Source: Anticarsia gemmatalis (lineage: Eukaryota > Arthropoda > Insecta > Lepidoptera > Erebidae). From it: a stretch of 64,000 nucleotides of DNA. Where the stretch lies: assembly GCF_050436995.1 (NCBI RefSeq), contig NC_134776.1:14487001-14551000 (forward strand), given 5' to 3'. Below are positions 26,111 to 39,891 of this stretch, piece by piece (position 1 is the first letter of the stretch; every line of letters begins with the position of its first letter). The position numbers were made by a program, and so were the translations under genes. The notes under the pieces were generated by a model that worked only from the letters and a program-made list of their open reading frames with translations, had not been told where the DNA came from and did no database searches.

Positions 26111-27525
26111 CAATGCAAATGTACGATTTATTACGGCCTCAGTAATAAAATTCAAAATGAAAGCACTGTCATTAAAAACAGTTTTACAGAAGGCCGTGAT
26201 ATATCTTGATGGACGCCATGTCACATTCAAGACACTCAAGCAAGAAAGAGCCAATAGAGAAACGAGGGAGAAAAAAGATATATCGATGATCGACGCTTTG
26301 ATGATGATAGAATTTTTGTGTCTATGGGTAAGTCCAACAAAGAAAAAAAGGAAGCGATATTAGATAGGTACACATAAAAACCGCCCGTTGGGGATTAGAA
26401 ATTTTAACTAAACAAATCAGGAATAGTAATTCTTGGTTAATAATTAAGTGACAACTATGTAATTAATTTCAGATGTTACATAATTAAGTAGGTAACCAGT
26501 TGACCCATACAGCTCCACAGGATAAATTATTAAAACAACGAATTAATTTTTGATTTCGGATTTCAATCAAACTAAGATTTCAATAACAAATTTATTACCT
26601 GTCTAATGTCTACGAACCGTTAAACATTTGTTGTTCCTGAAAATTATTTTTTCATGATGGTTGATATTGGTTTCGTTACTGGTGTTCTATAGCCACCTTA
26701 TTCTGTGAATATTTTATACGTCTAAAATTATCATATTTTTCGTCTACGAAGTATTAATATTATAATTAAAAACATTTAATGACATGAAAATATTCACTTA
26801 AACAAATATTGGATATCTACGGTTATTAGACATCACAAAAATTTTTGATTATGGTATTATTGAATTACTTTGAAAAGGTCTTTTAAATTTAACATGATAT
26901 AATTTTTAAAAACTACGACAATCAAATATATGAAGTACTAAGTTACCCAAGCTTATGGTAAACTTTTGGTCGATAATCTTTGTGTTCCTGTTTCTAGTTG
27001 ACATCAAACATACTGGACCGCTTTCATCATCCCATTCTAGCGAATGAAGGCATAGAGTAAAAAAAGAACAAACTTCCGTTGAAATTACGAACGTTTTAGT
27101 TCTATTTATTTGGCTCGTACTATAATAAAACATTCTAAATGTAAATAAAAATAATTAAATGGAAGGTAAATCCATTTGTTCATAAAACTGTCTGCCTTAT
27201 TTATCTTTGTATTTTTTTTTATTATGTATAAGTGATTCACTTGTACAACAGACTTGTAAACTGTTATGGCGTTTGTGTCTCGATGTACACAACGCATATT
27301 CGTATCTCTCACATACCGTATAATTTTAAAGTTCAGTTTCGGAAAATAATCGTCGCAAAAATATGCTAGTTCCATAAAAATGAAGTTTTTGTATAAATAA
27401 AGAGACAAACAGTGAAAGCGTACCGTTTTTAGGTTATGTTTCCATCTTTTATTGGTATTTCAGTGGAAACGGGAGATCAATTGCATGTTTTTCTCGAAGA
27501 AGGTATCCCTAAAGGTGATGTCTGA
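26111..27525. promoter_or_regulatory. Shared divergent promoter region of WAC and the CECR2-like gene
   Basis: WAC starts leftward at 26110 and the CECR2-like gene rightward at 27526, so 1415 bases hold both 5' UTRs and core promoters. I see no clear TATA box placed against either start. The ATG at 27526 is preceded by an in-frame TGA (27523-27525). Any untranslated first exons cannot be placed from sequence alone. Confidence 0.5.
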
Positions 27526-30500
27526 ATGAATTTCTCACGGTTTCTAGATATTCAGTCATGGTGGGAAGTGCCCAGCATCGCGTATTTTTGTTCTTTATTC
27601 AGATCTGCATTCAACCTTCTGGATTTTGACATTGAAGTAAGTAGCTAAAGATTAGTTTAGAAAATGGTTGCTCCTTGTTTTAATTAGGGATCGTATTATT
27701 GTATGATTTTGTTAATTATTTCAAAGGATCTAGAAGAAGCTCTACTAACAGATGGCACGGAAGAGTCGGCCAGTTCTCTCCTGACTGAATTGATAGTTCG
27801 CCTTTTGAATGGATGTTTGGGCAACAATGACATCTCAGCCTTTAATTATCAGGTATATGAAATTCAGATTTAGCCACAGTATGCTATTATATACTGTGTT
27901 AGTCAACAGAGCCTGTATCATGTTGGGGTTTTCAGATGTACCTGAGGAGGTTGTTTAGACAAAAATGTCAAGAAAGAGGAAGATACAATCCTTTCAATAC
28001 TGATATAGACTTCCAGTTCTTACCGCTTCGCACAAAGGTTGAAATATTATATGCCTTGTGTGATTTTCGTCTCGATGGTGAGGATGTTTTTGAGATATTC
28101 AAAAACCTTGAAGCAGAAAGCTTGAGAGTTGAACCTCTTGGGTAAGTTATAGCTTGTCACTGTCAATTTTATAATCTTAGTTCAATCCGAAGTAATTTAT
28201 GGATGTAAACAATAGAAAGGTATGAATGCAAATTTAAAAGTTATATGATTGTATTACAGGTGGGATGATAATTACTCAGCATATTGGTATTTCTATGGCA
28301 CGAGATTATATAGGGAGGATATTATAAATAAAAAGAAAGGCAAGAACAGAAAGAAAAAGTTTAAGGAAAATAGAAAACGCGGGTGGTTTTATGGTGATGA
28401 TTGGCTTGATGACGATGACTCTGAGCGTGTGTGGCAAGTGGTTTGTTTCACTCAAGAAGACTGGACCCACCTGACAGAGAAGTTTAGTAAGGCTACCAGC
28501 AAAGTTGAAAAAGAATTGTTTCACTCATTGACACAAAACTTTTTACCGGAAATACCAAGGCTTTTTCAAGAGAAGGAACGTCTGCAGAGGAAAAGGTAAG
28601 GTATTTTTTATAATAAAACTGAACATAAAAGATAGTGTCACATCAAAAATCAGAATATAATTTTCATTGATTTGGTTAACATTCTCCTGCGTTCAGAACA
28701 GCAATATCAGTATTATAGTCAATGATGTTTAATTTTAACCATTCCATCATCATCATTTTATAAAATAAAGTCCCTTTGCTGTGTCTGTCTTTTGAGATAA
28801 ACTCAAAACGTTCTAAATAGATTGTCATGCAATTTCCACTCAATTCAATTTTTCTAAAGACAGAGCAATTCCTGAGGAAGGTTTTGTTTATGATAACTTT
28901 TTAAACCAAGCCAAATGGGAGAGGGCGCTAGGAAAATTTTAATAGCTACTGAATCTATTTAACCTATGATAAGTCTGTATGGATGCTGCAACAATTAAAT
29001 TGCACTTATCTACATATTGATCATTCTCAAGTTAGCTGTTTAGATCTAATTGTAGCTTATGTTTTAATTAGATGTAATTAATTGGAAGTTGTATAAACAT
29101 TGTATCTGTTCATTTCTATAATTAGATGTGAATAGATGTAGCATGTGATTGAGAGAGAACTGTTAAGAAACACCACCAATTTCAGAGGCAACTCTTGAAC
29201 ACATAATTTCTGGTTACATTTCGATTACAAGCCTACTGAATATGACCTAATTAATAATACAAATATCACAACAAGTGGTATGGATTAAGTTTACTTCGAA
29301 CATCATAGACTGAAGATTGTATTGACTTGTTGCTGTGCGGCCTAATGCAAACTTTTGTATGGCTTTCCCTATTGAATTTATAAAACAATATTGAACTTGA
29401 GAAAAAGAAAGTGTGAATAATAATCTTAATTATTTCAAAATTATTTTAGTCAAATGTGAAAATATCAGCTAATTCGATTTTAGCGCTTTCTTTAGCAGTT
29501 AAATCATTAGATGTAGTGTGTAAGACACATAAAGTATGTGCAAATGAATTTAAAAAAAATCTGTGATTGTTTCTGCTAAGTTAAAATTTTTACTGGTTGT
29601 AAAATTGGGCCTAATGTACATAAACAATAGACAAATAGTTTATATGTCGATCGAAGTGATAATTTAAGCTCGCCTTGGTTGCGCTCAATCGCCTTTCAAT
29701 AATAAATAGCAAGCCTTCGTCGCCCGGACGGAAATAAATCAAGCTAAGACTTGCCATTACAAAAATCGATTTCATTGGCTTCATTAACTCACTGTCTAGC
29801 TATTCTGTGCGATCGCTGTTGTGTTCGCCCTTTGCTATTTGTCTTATTTCCCACGTGAATTATCTTCCAAGATTTTTTTCAGGGGTAAAAATAAACTGTT
29901 GTCAATTTTTTTTATCTGTGCGTATAAATTTTTTTCCGAGACTATCTAGTACTCCAAAATCTGCAACTGCAGATCTAGAGCTCTCGGGTTCAATTCCCGT
30001 ATCAGGCAAAGTATTGTTCTTTAATTATTTTTACTGGCAACACAATCTGACTTGGTGTTGTTGTAGGACTCGATTCAAACTGCAATTCAAACTCAATTAA
30101 AATTTTATTTACACATAAAATGAGCTTTGCTGAGCGTTAATTTTAAATTATGTCTTGCATCTGCGATATCAAAAAATAATAAAGTCAAATTCTTTGTTAA
30201 ATTCTAAGTCATAATAAATAACAACAGAAAGACTATCATTATGATTCTTATGGTGGCATAAGCGACATCAGATCATTGAAGTGGGCTCAATACAGTACTA
30301 AAATAATTAATATTACTATAAACAAATTGTTGAGAAAAATATAAAAATTGTTGAGTCAAATTATAACAAAAGCGACTTTATTTGTTTGCTGGTGAATGCG
30401 TGTTAAACGATTGCAAATAGCTCTGAACGAAATGCGATTTTGTTTCATTTATTTATTTTGTGTCATGTGAATATACTTTTTTAGATTTTAATGCAAAGTA

Positions 30501-33500
30501 TTCATGTTATATTTAAGGTTGTTAGAATTAGCGCCGCGACGAACATCCAGTCGTGTGTTGCAAAAGATAAAACAGAAGGAGGAGGAAACTAAACAGTCCA
30601 CGCATGACGGCAAAGAAGAGAACGAGAGAAAGGAAACACCAGATATCGCGCGGGAGAACAGAGCCAGGCGGAGGAATCTTCTGAGGTATGCAATCTTGCC
30701 TACTTGTTGAACTATTTTATTTATTGCCTCTGTGCAGCGGTTGGTTGTGTATCCGATCGTGACCGAGGGTCCCGGATTCGATTCCCAGCGGGCTTATCAA
30801 GTATCTCAGTTGACAGTGAACGTCAAATTGATGATCACGATTCAGTACATTACTGGTTTTACGTAACGTATTAACCACTGTATTCTAAGGGAGAAAACAA
30901 TGTACAGCATAGTGACTTCCAAATAGCCCCCCAGGTCGGACAGAGTGCTATTGGTCTTTCCTTTTTCACTTTTAATTATTCTCCATAGAAGTGATTAGGA
31001 GTTAGGTATATGGACCATGGAGTTAGGTATATGGACCATGGAGTTAGGTATATTACAATGATAGTAATATTGTTAGTGGGGAAGTGCGTGTTTCATACAC
31101 TTTTGCCTACGCTTTCGGGCATAAATGACGATATATATGACTGTATGTATTGAACACCTGTCCTCCATCAGCTACATCAGTCCCGCCTTGACTTTTCTCT
31201 GGCAGGCGGTATTTGATTACCCAATCTTTTGTCCAACAATAATTTCGTCTCAATTTTTCCGGAAGTAACAATTTATTGTTCTTATTCTTCTCCATATTAT
31301 TTTTACCTTTGGAACAAGTGCTTATTGTTCTATAAGTAAAAAAGTATTTTTTTACGTACGCGTAACTTTGGAAAGTCGTAGGCGGCGATGCCTTGAGTTC
31401 AAAGCCTCAACACTTACGTGGGAGGCAAGTACTTAGGCTACTCGGCTACCACCGTACTGATATGTTACCATAATCTGATTACAATTGAGAGTAAATAAGC
31501 GCAATTTTTTCTAACATCACGCCTGTTACATACGAAAGTGTAGGGAGATGTGTATAAATGCACCTACATTTCACCATTAGAATTGACCCCTTGTAAAGAG
31601 TGAGCTTGTTGCCATAAATCAGGCATGTTCCCCAAATCGGCTACGGTTGAGAATATTCTAATGCTTTTGGAAGACTCGGTAGTTTCTTTACCCGTCTCGG
31701 AAACCGAACCCAAGATTTCGTGATTAGTAGTCCGAGTACACTACCGCCCAAGCCATAGAGACCAAAAAAATTATGGTTTAAAAATATTTTTTGTCCAAGA
31801 TAAAATCATTAAGTACGTACTCTTCAAGTTGTGTCTATCTACGAATAAAATTATCGTTTGGAAGGAATAAGAAGAAAAGTCCCCATAGTTTTACTAATAG
31901 ATTTATTGTAAACGAAACTCTCCATATAATGGTAAAACTTATGATGAATAAACTGGCCGTAAGTGCAGGTCAAAGAATTCTAAGAGGCAGTCTATTGTTT
32001 TTGCTAACAAAGCAAATATCAGATTGCACAAGGCTACCGTTATAGCTAGACCTAGTTATCCTAATTGACATCCCGTGTACAGAGTGACAGTCCATTATAG
32101 CATCATTCTTTGTCTTCAATCTATTGAGACTTTATTTTTATCTTAGAAAATGTTAGTATATTTTTATCTACATGTAACCTGCAACCTTTTGATGAAAGAA
32201 TTGCAATCTCTTGTGATTTTATTATATCGATGGTCGGCCTTTGGTTAAGCGACGCTTCTATCGCAATTGGATTTATTACAATTTTTTCGTTTGGATGAAA
32301 GTTTGGTGTCACAATTATTGACGTAAATGTTTTTTTATGAAATATTCGCTATTCCTCGTTGCTACGTCGCTGGGGTTTCTCTCCCAACCATAAAAGTACG
32401 TGATTCGTAAATTGACTTCGCGAGACTTGGTAGCTTAATTAATAGATACCTGGAAGCTCAATACAATATTAAGTTAAGATTTATACATTGTTGGCGGTAT
32501 TAATGACAGTTAAATTAATCAAGCATAAATTATACAGATTAGGAAACTAACTCAAAAATAATCTTTTGTTCCAGGTCAAAATCTGATTCATCTGATTCTT
32601 CTGAAGATTCTACGAGTGCAAAAGAGGAGGAGCCGAGGGAAAAGGAGAAAGTAAAAGAAGTAGAAGAGGAAGACGAGGAAGAAGACGAAGAAATGCCTCA
32701 AAAAATGACTAAACCATCAAAGAGCCATGAAAAGCGGTCAAAAAACTCGTCAGGTTCTCAAAAAGGCGAACCACCACCAGAACCACTCATAAAAACTGGG
32801 CGAAAAACTAACAACTCTCTAGCATCTGCTACTGGCCAAATTGTGATTCCAGACAATGACGAACCTGTCAGCAGCACTCGAAAGAAACTGAAGACATCAC
32901 AAATGTAATTAATCTTTTCCTAAGTACCTTTATTAGCATATTTTGTTTTGCAAAATATTGTATATAGTATTAGCTTTCTTTATTGTATTACACATAGTTT
33001 GTGGGACTTTATTTAACAGTGTTATTATTTCGCAGATTTGGTCAAACAGATGAGGACATTCAGACAGATATGTATAAGGTTCTGAAGCAACTAACAGCTC
33101 ATGACGATGCTTGGCCTTTCATGGATCCTGTGGAAGAAGAATACGCACCCAATTATTATGCTGTTATTAGGCGACCAATGGATTTACGAAAAATGGAAGA
33201 ACGCCTTGATACTGGCTACTATACGGACTTCTCAATGTTCAAAGCCGATTTTAAACTTATTGTTAATAATTGTCGCTTGTACAACGGCCAGGATAATGGT
33301 ATGTTGGATATTTTTTTACAGAATTATGAATAGAAACAAAAATATTTTATCATATAATCTAATATACAAATATTTTTTCAGAGTATACTGTGATGGTAGA
33401 TAATTTACAAGCAGCTTTTGATAGATTGACTGAAAGATATATACACCGAGTTTCATCATCAGATGAAGAAATAGCTGTAGAATACCAGTTACCGACTCCT

Positions 33501-36500
33501 TCTAGAAAACATAAACTGAAAAGTAGTGAATCTCCAAGCCATCATCACAAAAGAAAAAAGCGAAAATCTCATTCTGATGCAGGTCTGTACATATATAGTC
33601 TAGAAGTCTAGTTATACACTATTTAAAAAAAAAAATACCAAAGTAATTTAAAGATCAATGGTATAATTTTAATAAGTATTAACATGTTTTTGTAGGTGAA
33701 CCTAAGTCAAGTTCATCGGATGCAGTACCTGAGGAGAAACATGAAGAGGAGGAGGAAGTGGAAGACATGGCTGAACCAGAAACAAAAAAGACTAAAGAAT
33801 CTCGTAAAAGTAAACAAAAGGGAAAGAAAAAACGTAAAGGGCATCATCGTCATGGTAAACATTCCAAGAATCACAGAAAAGATTCTCACATATCCGAACA
33901 CTCTGAATCATCAAAATCAAAACATAGCAAAAAACAAAAACACAGTAAGAACAAAGACAAAGAGGGTAAGAAGTCCAAACAGAAGAAAAAGAAAGCCAAG
34001 CATCAGGAAGTAGAACCACCAGAAGTTATCAAACGTAGTGTTTCTCAAGAATCTTTGGAAAGTTCAAACAGAAGCAGAAGTGCGAGTCCACTACCATCGA
34101 TACATACGCCTACACCGTCGCCCACGGAGCTCGACCAAGGTGAGCTGCCAGACCAACTTAACGATCCTGATTTTGTTAAAGACAAATATGACAAAATTAA
34201 GGAAAGACGGCGTCATGCTGCTAAGGATGCTTGGGAGTCACTCTTTGATTACAAACAAAAAACTGTTGACAAACAAAAACAAAATCTAAATATTCCTGAA
34301 AAAGACAAGAATCAAAAGTTGAGAGAAACTATTGAAAAGCTCAAAGCTAAAAACGAAAAGTATAAAGATAGTTCACTTTTCAATAGTCTATTTTCCGGAA
34401 ATCAGAGTAATGCAGATAAAATGTCTGAATCTAGCAACACAAATGATTTAACTATAAGAGAAGACTCTGATGATGAACCTTCGGACAGCCAAGCTGTGGC
34501 TAAATCAGCTCCTAAAAAGGGTGGTAAGAAGAATTCTACCAAAAATGAATCAGCTTCTGAAGCTCTTGAACAAGCTGTCAAAGATATCAGTAAGTGGCTC
34601 GATGACGCTCCTAAAGGATCCAATACGAGTTCACCTTGTGACAGTCCAGCTCAAACCATATCCACTGAAGACCATGAAAATAGCCGCTTAGACGATGATC
34701 TTTCACAAGGTGAAAAGCCACATGTTAGAAAAGATTTCTCTCGTAAACGACCTTCCTCACGTGAACCAAAGTTGGTAAAAAGGAGGGAAATTCAAAGAAC
34801 GATTGATCGACTCCAACCAGGGAAGAGTAAGGGCAATTTATTAACAAATATGGTCAATAAAAATACTGAAAAAGCAGAAGAAACCTCAAGCCTAGGATCA
34901 CAAAACAAAGCGCGTGATCCCTCAAAACCTGAGGAGTCTAGCCCTAAATTGAGTCTGGGGTCAGTTTTGCCAACAGTTGAGTTTAGTTTGGGTACTGATC
35001 ATAATTTCACTAATAATGATGAAGGTAAAACTGAAGACCTAAAAGAGTCTTGTAAAACAGCAATAACTGAGAAGAAAGAGGAGAAAGTCGAAGACGTACC
35101 GTCGGAGAAGAAAACTGAAGAAGTAGCAGTTCAGGCTAGTAAGAAAGATGCTGAAGTTGAAACTGATCCACAGATACCTACTAAACCAAATCAAGAAAAA
35201 GCTACTCCTAACCTAAGTGCTTGGTTTAAGGCATTTGGAGCTCCTAAGACTACTACCTCTACCACAGCTGCTGTCCCTAAAAAGAAAGTTGAAGAAGTTG
35301 ACGCTGAGACAAAGGTTACAGAAACTGGTAATAGTGAAGCCAAGCCCAGTAGCCCTAAAAATACCGTTAAATATGATTCACCGACAGGGCCGGATACACC
35401 TAATCCTGATGGAGGTGACAGTCCTTTACCTAACGTTGGTACAACTCCAAGGCAGAGAAGAACAAGTACTGGCAGTTCAGTCTCGGAGAGATCATCATTC
35501 AGTCAAGACCTTGATTCACCGAGGCATCAAATGTCTCATACTTCACCGCTTTTACGATCACCAGCATCGCCACGAACAGAAGATTTCCAAAAGATTACAT
35601 ATCCTATAATAAACGGTACAGTTCGAGCAGGGTTCTACCAGGATACTACATCAATTAAAAGTAGTCCTGAGAAAAGCTGCAGTCCACGGGAAGCGCCGCA
35701 GTCCCCGTATTCTCCTTACTCTCAGCACGTATACGCATCAAATAATGTTACAGGGTCAGCCACGCCAAATTATTTCATAGACCACAATAAAAGCCCATTG
35801 CCGACGTACACACAAAATCCGCCCCCATACTACGATACCGCAAAAGCTACTGCTGTTAACAAGACCACACGTAACCACGAAGATTACACTTCAATGGCGC
35901 CAGAGTCTTATCAACAAACTCAGTACACGGGCCCGTATTCTCCCGCGTATTCACCATACTCACAAACACCAGCTTCCAGTTATTCACAAGCGCAGCATTC
36001 TCCACAAACCACAACACCAACTAGTACAGTTTCAACGAACGCTACACCATTAACAGCAGATTCTAAAGCTCAACTATTTCCGGTCAAAAAACGAACTTAT
36101 AGTGAGCCTGAACACACGCCGTTACCAGCTATCAAAGTTCCAGAAAATAATAAAGATGTTACAGTACCTCCTAAAAATGATTACCCGAAGATGGCGTCGT
36201 TGACACATTCATTATCATCGATAACGCCGACATCGGTTGACGATATAGCGTTAGCATTGAGTGAGAAATCGGAAATGACCAAACTAAATAACTTACGCGA
36301 CAAGACTACTGTCGAGTATGCTACAGAAAACAGAGATAATTTGAAGTATGACAACAGTGAGACTTTACAAAATACCAAGATTAATATTAGTATAGAAAAC
36401 AAACCAACAGATATGGTCAATATGGGTTATTTGGACCCAGACGGTGCTCGCCGAAGTAGCAATGATCAAATCACCAGTCATTCTCATGAAGTAGATTATT

Positions 36501-38092
36501 TGCCACGGGAAATACCTAAGTCAAATGCAAACTCACACCATAAAACATACGATGTGGACGCTATTGCGATAAACCTTGGGGCCTTGCAAAAGACTATTGC
36601 AAAAACTATAAACCCAACTAACATACCACCAGCTCATAGCCAGGAGAGATTGCACAGTGAAATTAATTTGAACCAAAATCTAGTGCATGCACATCACAAC
36701 CAGTATGATTCCATATCGGGGGGTCAAAGTATAAGCAACTTTTCCATCAGTGATATAGACTTGGCCAATAAAAAATTGTATGCATGTAATACAACTCCTT
36801 CGAGTGCTGCTATTGATTATGGAAACTGGAAAATGACGAGTCAAATACGTAAACCAGATTTATTACCCTCTGACTATTCCACAGCATACAGTGCAAACTC
36901 TGCTGAAAAATTGAAAAATGAAATAAATGCAGCTAATACAAGTGCAGTGGCATATAATAAAAATGTACAGCATCAGCAGTATAATTCATTTAATGTTGCA
37001 AGACCAACATTACAAAGAGCTCCGGAGATACAACAGAATTTACCAGGTGAATTAAGGATACCTAACCCGAGGGGACTTCTCAAGAGTGATCATATTATGA
37101 CTACTTCGACTTCACATAATAATAATGACGTCATTTCCAAGAATATTGATACGCATGCAAAATCACAGAAAACTGAAAAACTCATACAAAATCATCCCTT
37201 GGTTACATCAAATCCTTACAAGACTCCATACAGTAATCCTGCTGCACTCCCACTTGAGAGTTTGCGTAACTTGCCAAATATACCACAAATGTTAGAACGA
37301 TATACGAATGATGAGAGATACTTATCGACGTTTGCTAGTAGCGGCTCATCCTTGTATCACGACAAGTCATTTCAAATGGCACAAATGTTTAACAAGAGCA
37401 TTTCTTCAGATGTTCATCCAGTTAGTACTTCTGCCAGTATATACTCGCAACCTGCGATATCTATGAGTAAAGACAACAGTATTTATAAAACATCCAGTGT
37501 ACCAACACCACAGTTAGATCCAAAGGCTAAAAATAAACGAAAGCGAACATCAGACGCCACGAAGCAAGCTGCGCAAATCGCTGCTAGCCAAGCCTATCAT
37601 CAGAGTTCTTGTAATACGGATGTTTTGTCATCTGTAAAGTCGAGTATGATGACAGGGAACGCATTTAATTTTGGTGGCTCAACCAATATGGGTCTAGCTG
37701 GTGGATTGTACGATAATGGCAGCTTTTCTATGGACGATTTTCGTAACACTCAGCAACAACACCAACTTATGGCAGCAAATTATATGGTTGCTGCTGTCGC
37801 TCACCAGCAACGCAGCAACGTCGATGTGAGTGCAGAGAAGTTGGTTAAACCTGCTCATCAGAATTCAGCTCATACACCAAGTACATTTCCGTTCATTGGC
37901 CATACGCAAGTCCGAGCCGGTTATCCGTTTGTGGGCTCAGATCCCACGTCAGAATTGTATCAACAGTATTTACAACGAGAACAGATATTACGTCAAACCG
38001 GTGCGCAAATCATGAGTTTATATCCCGGTAGTTATCCGACGAATCTCGGCGTCCGGCAACCATATGATATCAACCGACACTCATGGCTCTGA
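27526..38092 (+). CDS. CECR2: CECR2/dikar-like bromodomain subunit of an ISWI chromatin-remodelling complex
   Basis: In mammals CECR2 pairs with SNF2L/SNF2H (CERF complex) and binds acetylated histones. Nine exons are read: 27526-27636, 27727-27852, 27936-28141, 28260-28595, 30518-30685, 32575-32904, 33036-33298, 33382-33582 and 33696-38092. All are GT-AG and in phase (6138 nt, 2045 residues). The start is the ATG right after an in-frame TGA. Residues about 10-260 match the CECR2 N-terminal DDT-like region (SWWEVPSIAYFCSLFRSAFN, LPLRTKVEILYALCDFRLD, SLRVEPLG, YWYFYGTRLY). An acidic, Lys-rich linker follows. The bromodomain lies at about 430-545 with the WPF shelf, YAPNYY and the acetyl-lysine-binding Asn in LYNGQDN. 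The last 1460 residues come from one exon and are Ser/Pro/Lys-rich and mostly disordered, ending RQPYDINRHSWL. A compact motif NLSAWFKAFGAPK stands out near residue 1086. Confidence 0.92.
28596..30517 (+). other. CECR2-like intron, 1.9 kb, no gene seen
   Basis: It joins exons 28260-28595 and 30518-30685. It is AT-rich, with a possible tRNA-like SINE head near 29940-30010. The open frame 29807-30100 has no family match. Confidence 0.6.
29940..30015 (+). repeat. Probable tRNA-derived SINE head fragment
   Basis: CTCGGGTTCAATTCCCGTAT is a good Pol III B box with a short T-arm-like stem (CGGG/CCCG). The preceding bases are a diverged A-box region. It does not fold as a full tRNA, so it is read as a SINE relic. 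Confidence 0.45.
30735..30860 (+). repeat. Probable tRNA-derived SINE
   Basis: An A-box-like block (TGTGCAGCGGTTGG) is followed about 45 bases later by a B-box-like block (GGATTCGATTCCCAG), in tRNA order. The stretch then continues into non-tRNA sequence (TATCTCAGTTGACAGTG...). The stems do not close as a functional tRNA. Confidence 0.55.
30999..31052. repeat. 21-bp tandem repeat, about 2.6 copies
   Basis: The unit contains GTTAGGTATATGGACCATG and begins at 30999, 31020 and 31041 (third copy partial). The first two copies are identical. It is intronic and its function is unknown. Confidence 0.9.
31685..31770 (-). repeat. Probable tRNA-derived SINE head, minus strand
   Basis: Read on minus, TATGGCTTGGGCGGTAGTG resembles an A box and TTGGGTTCGGTTTCCGAG a B box, with about 35 bases between them. 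This is a standard tRNA-SINE layout. No full cloverleaf can be drawn. Confidence 0.5.
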
Positions 38093-39060
38093 ACACCATC
38101 ACAAAAGAATAGTTTTATAAGAAGGACCCTTGATAAATAATCATAAATGTGACAATTGTTATAGGAAATTGTAATTTATATTGTTTGTAGAGTTAAAGTA
38201 GAATTTTTGTGGAGATATTTTATAATTATTTCTTATTTACCTTACAATTATTATAATGGCAATGTTTATTTTATATCATGACAAGTTTATCTTTGATAGA
38301 CTATTGATAATATACTTATTTTTATGATAGTATTCACGGCGCCTGTGATCACTGAAGGAGAGACTGCTTCTTACAATGTAAACATACACATAGTTTTAGT
38401 TAATAACTATTGGTCTCTTTTGTCTGTTAAATAATTGAGGAGTTGTAAGTCACGTAGCTGCATAGGCGCCGTTTCATCAAGGTATATTATATTACAAAGC
38501 CTTGTGCGAAATAGATGCGCTTATTTAGTACACATTTATTGTCCATTCCTTATTATTGCTACATTATTGTGTGGTGATTTTAACATACTAGTGAATGGTG
38601 CAATTTGTTCTTTAACGTTATTGTTATTATATTAATGAATTATATTATATTTACCTATTATTAATTAACAAGAAGCAGTCTTATTACAATATCACACAGG
38701 TTTTTTTATACTCAAATAAATATTTTAATGTTAACATTATTTAATTATCTTCTTTAATAACAATGCTTATATGCTTCTTTAGCTTTAATTTAATGAACAT
38801 TATTACCATTTAATAAGGTCACATCAAGTAATATTTGTTATTAAATAAATTTAAATTTTATGTTATACTTAATTTAGATTGTTGTGTAAATATTTCACTA
38901 TTTTATTTACGATCAACGTTTTTAGTATTATAAGTATTTTCGTTAAGAATTAATTCAGTTAATATTAAAATTCGTGAAGATAGTATTAAGAAATTCATAT
39001 AAGAATAATTGAAAACAATTCTTCTTGTGTAAAAATAAAAATAAAGATTTTGAAAATAAT
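38093..39060 (+). terminator. 3' UTR and poly(A) signals of the CECR2-like gene
   Basis: The region after the TGA at 38090-38092 is AT-rich with several AATAAA hexamers, at 38715-38720 and, in a cluster, at 39034-39045. The latter is followed by a GT-rich stretch and is the most likely distal end. The frame at 38435-38635 shows no family match. Confidence 0.5.
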
Positions 39061-39891
39061 TGACGTGTTGATCAAGACTACCACCGTATTCTTTATTTTA
39101 TCCCAATTTAATTTAAAAAGTGGCTTTTCTCTATTACAAAAGGTTCCTGGATCTTCAAATACTAAGGTTTTGATATAGTGACATCGTCCAACATAGCAGC
39201 TGTATAGAGAGACTTACATTTCATAATTATTTGGTAGGGGTTAACCACACTTTATCAAAACATCAAAAATCTTAATAAAATGTTAAGTCTACCATGCATA
39301 AGAAGAAAGAATGCATGTGTCCATAATCCTTAACAGACATGGCTTTGTAAATAAGTGATGTCCTAGAATTTCAAATTCCCCTGTAAATAAGCGTTTATAT
39401 CCTGATTTACAAAGATGTGACTCATAGTCAAAGCCAAATGGCACTCCTGGAACACTGTTCTAAACAAGTTTTGTAACAGCCCAATCAAGGACTAAAACCA
39501 ATATGTGCGGTACAGGTTACTTTTGAGGAAATCTAGTGTTTCTAGTCCTACTTTCACATTCCACCAATAAGCCATTGTCATTGTTTCACATAACATTATT
39601 TTAAAATGTTGAAACTATCTTGACTGTATATCATTAGAATGTTACTTACCACTTCCATATAATAAGGCCAGTTTTTCCGCTTTGGGACAAATATTAGTCT
39701 AATCTCAATCTATGTCATAGGAACTTACACTAAATGTGTGATACAACTTACTGTCTAAATTAGCAGTCAATCCACTACTAGAAATTTATATTGCCATCTA
39801 AAAGTCTCTATCTTGTTTTGTATTAATTGCAGGATATTAGGAATAACATCCCATTGTTTAGAGTAATCTAATCAATCACAACTAATCATCA

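Larger units (their letters stand above)
30686..32574 (+). other. CECR2-like intron, 1.9 kb, repeat-rich
   Basis: It joins exons 30518-30685 and 32575-32904. It contains two tRNA-like SINE heads in opposite orientation and a 21-bp tandem repeat. Open frames here (31107-31295 minus, 31791-32045 plus, 32121-32312 minus) have no recognisable product. Confidence 0.6.

Noticed and set aside
30735..30800. A tRNA gene
   Set aside because: A- and B-box-like blocks exist, but the acceptor and anticodon stems do not close. The same objection applies near 29940, 31700 and 47900.
33713..34019. Minus-strand frames rich in Phe, Leu and Tyr, resembling membrane proteins
   Set aside because: They are the complement of the Lys/Ser-rich stretch of the CECR2-like exon, which gives hydrophobic-looking nonsense.
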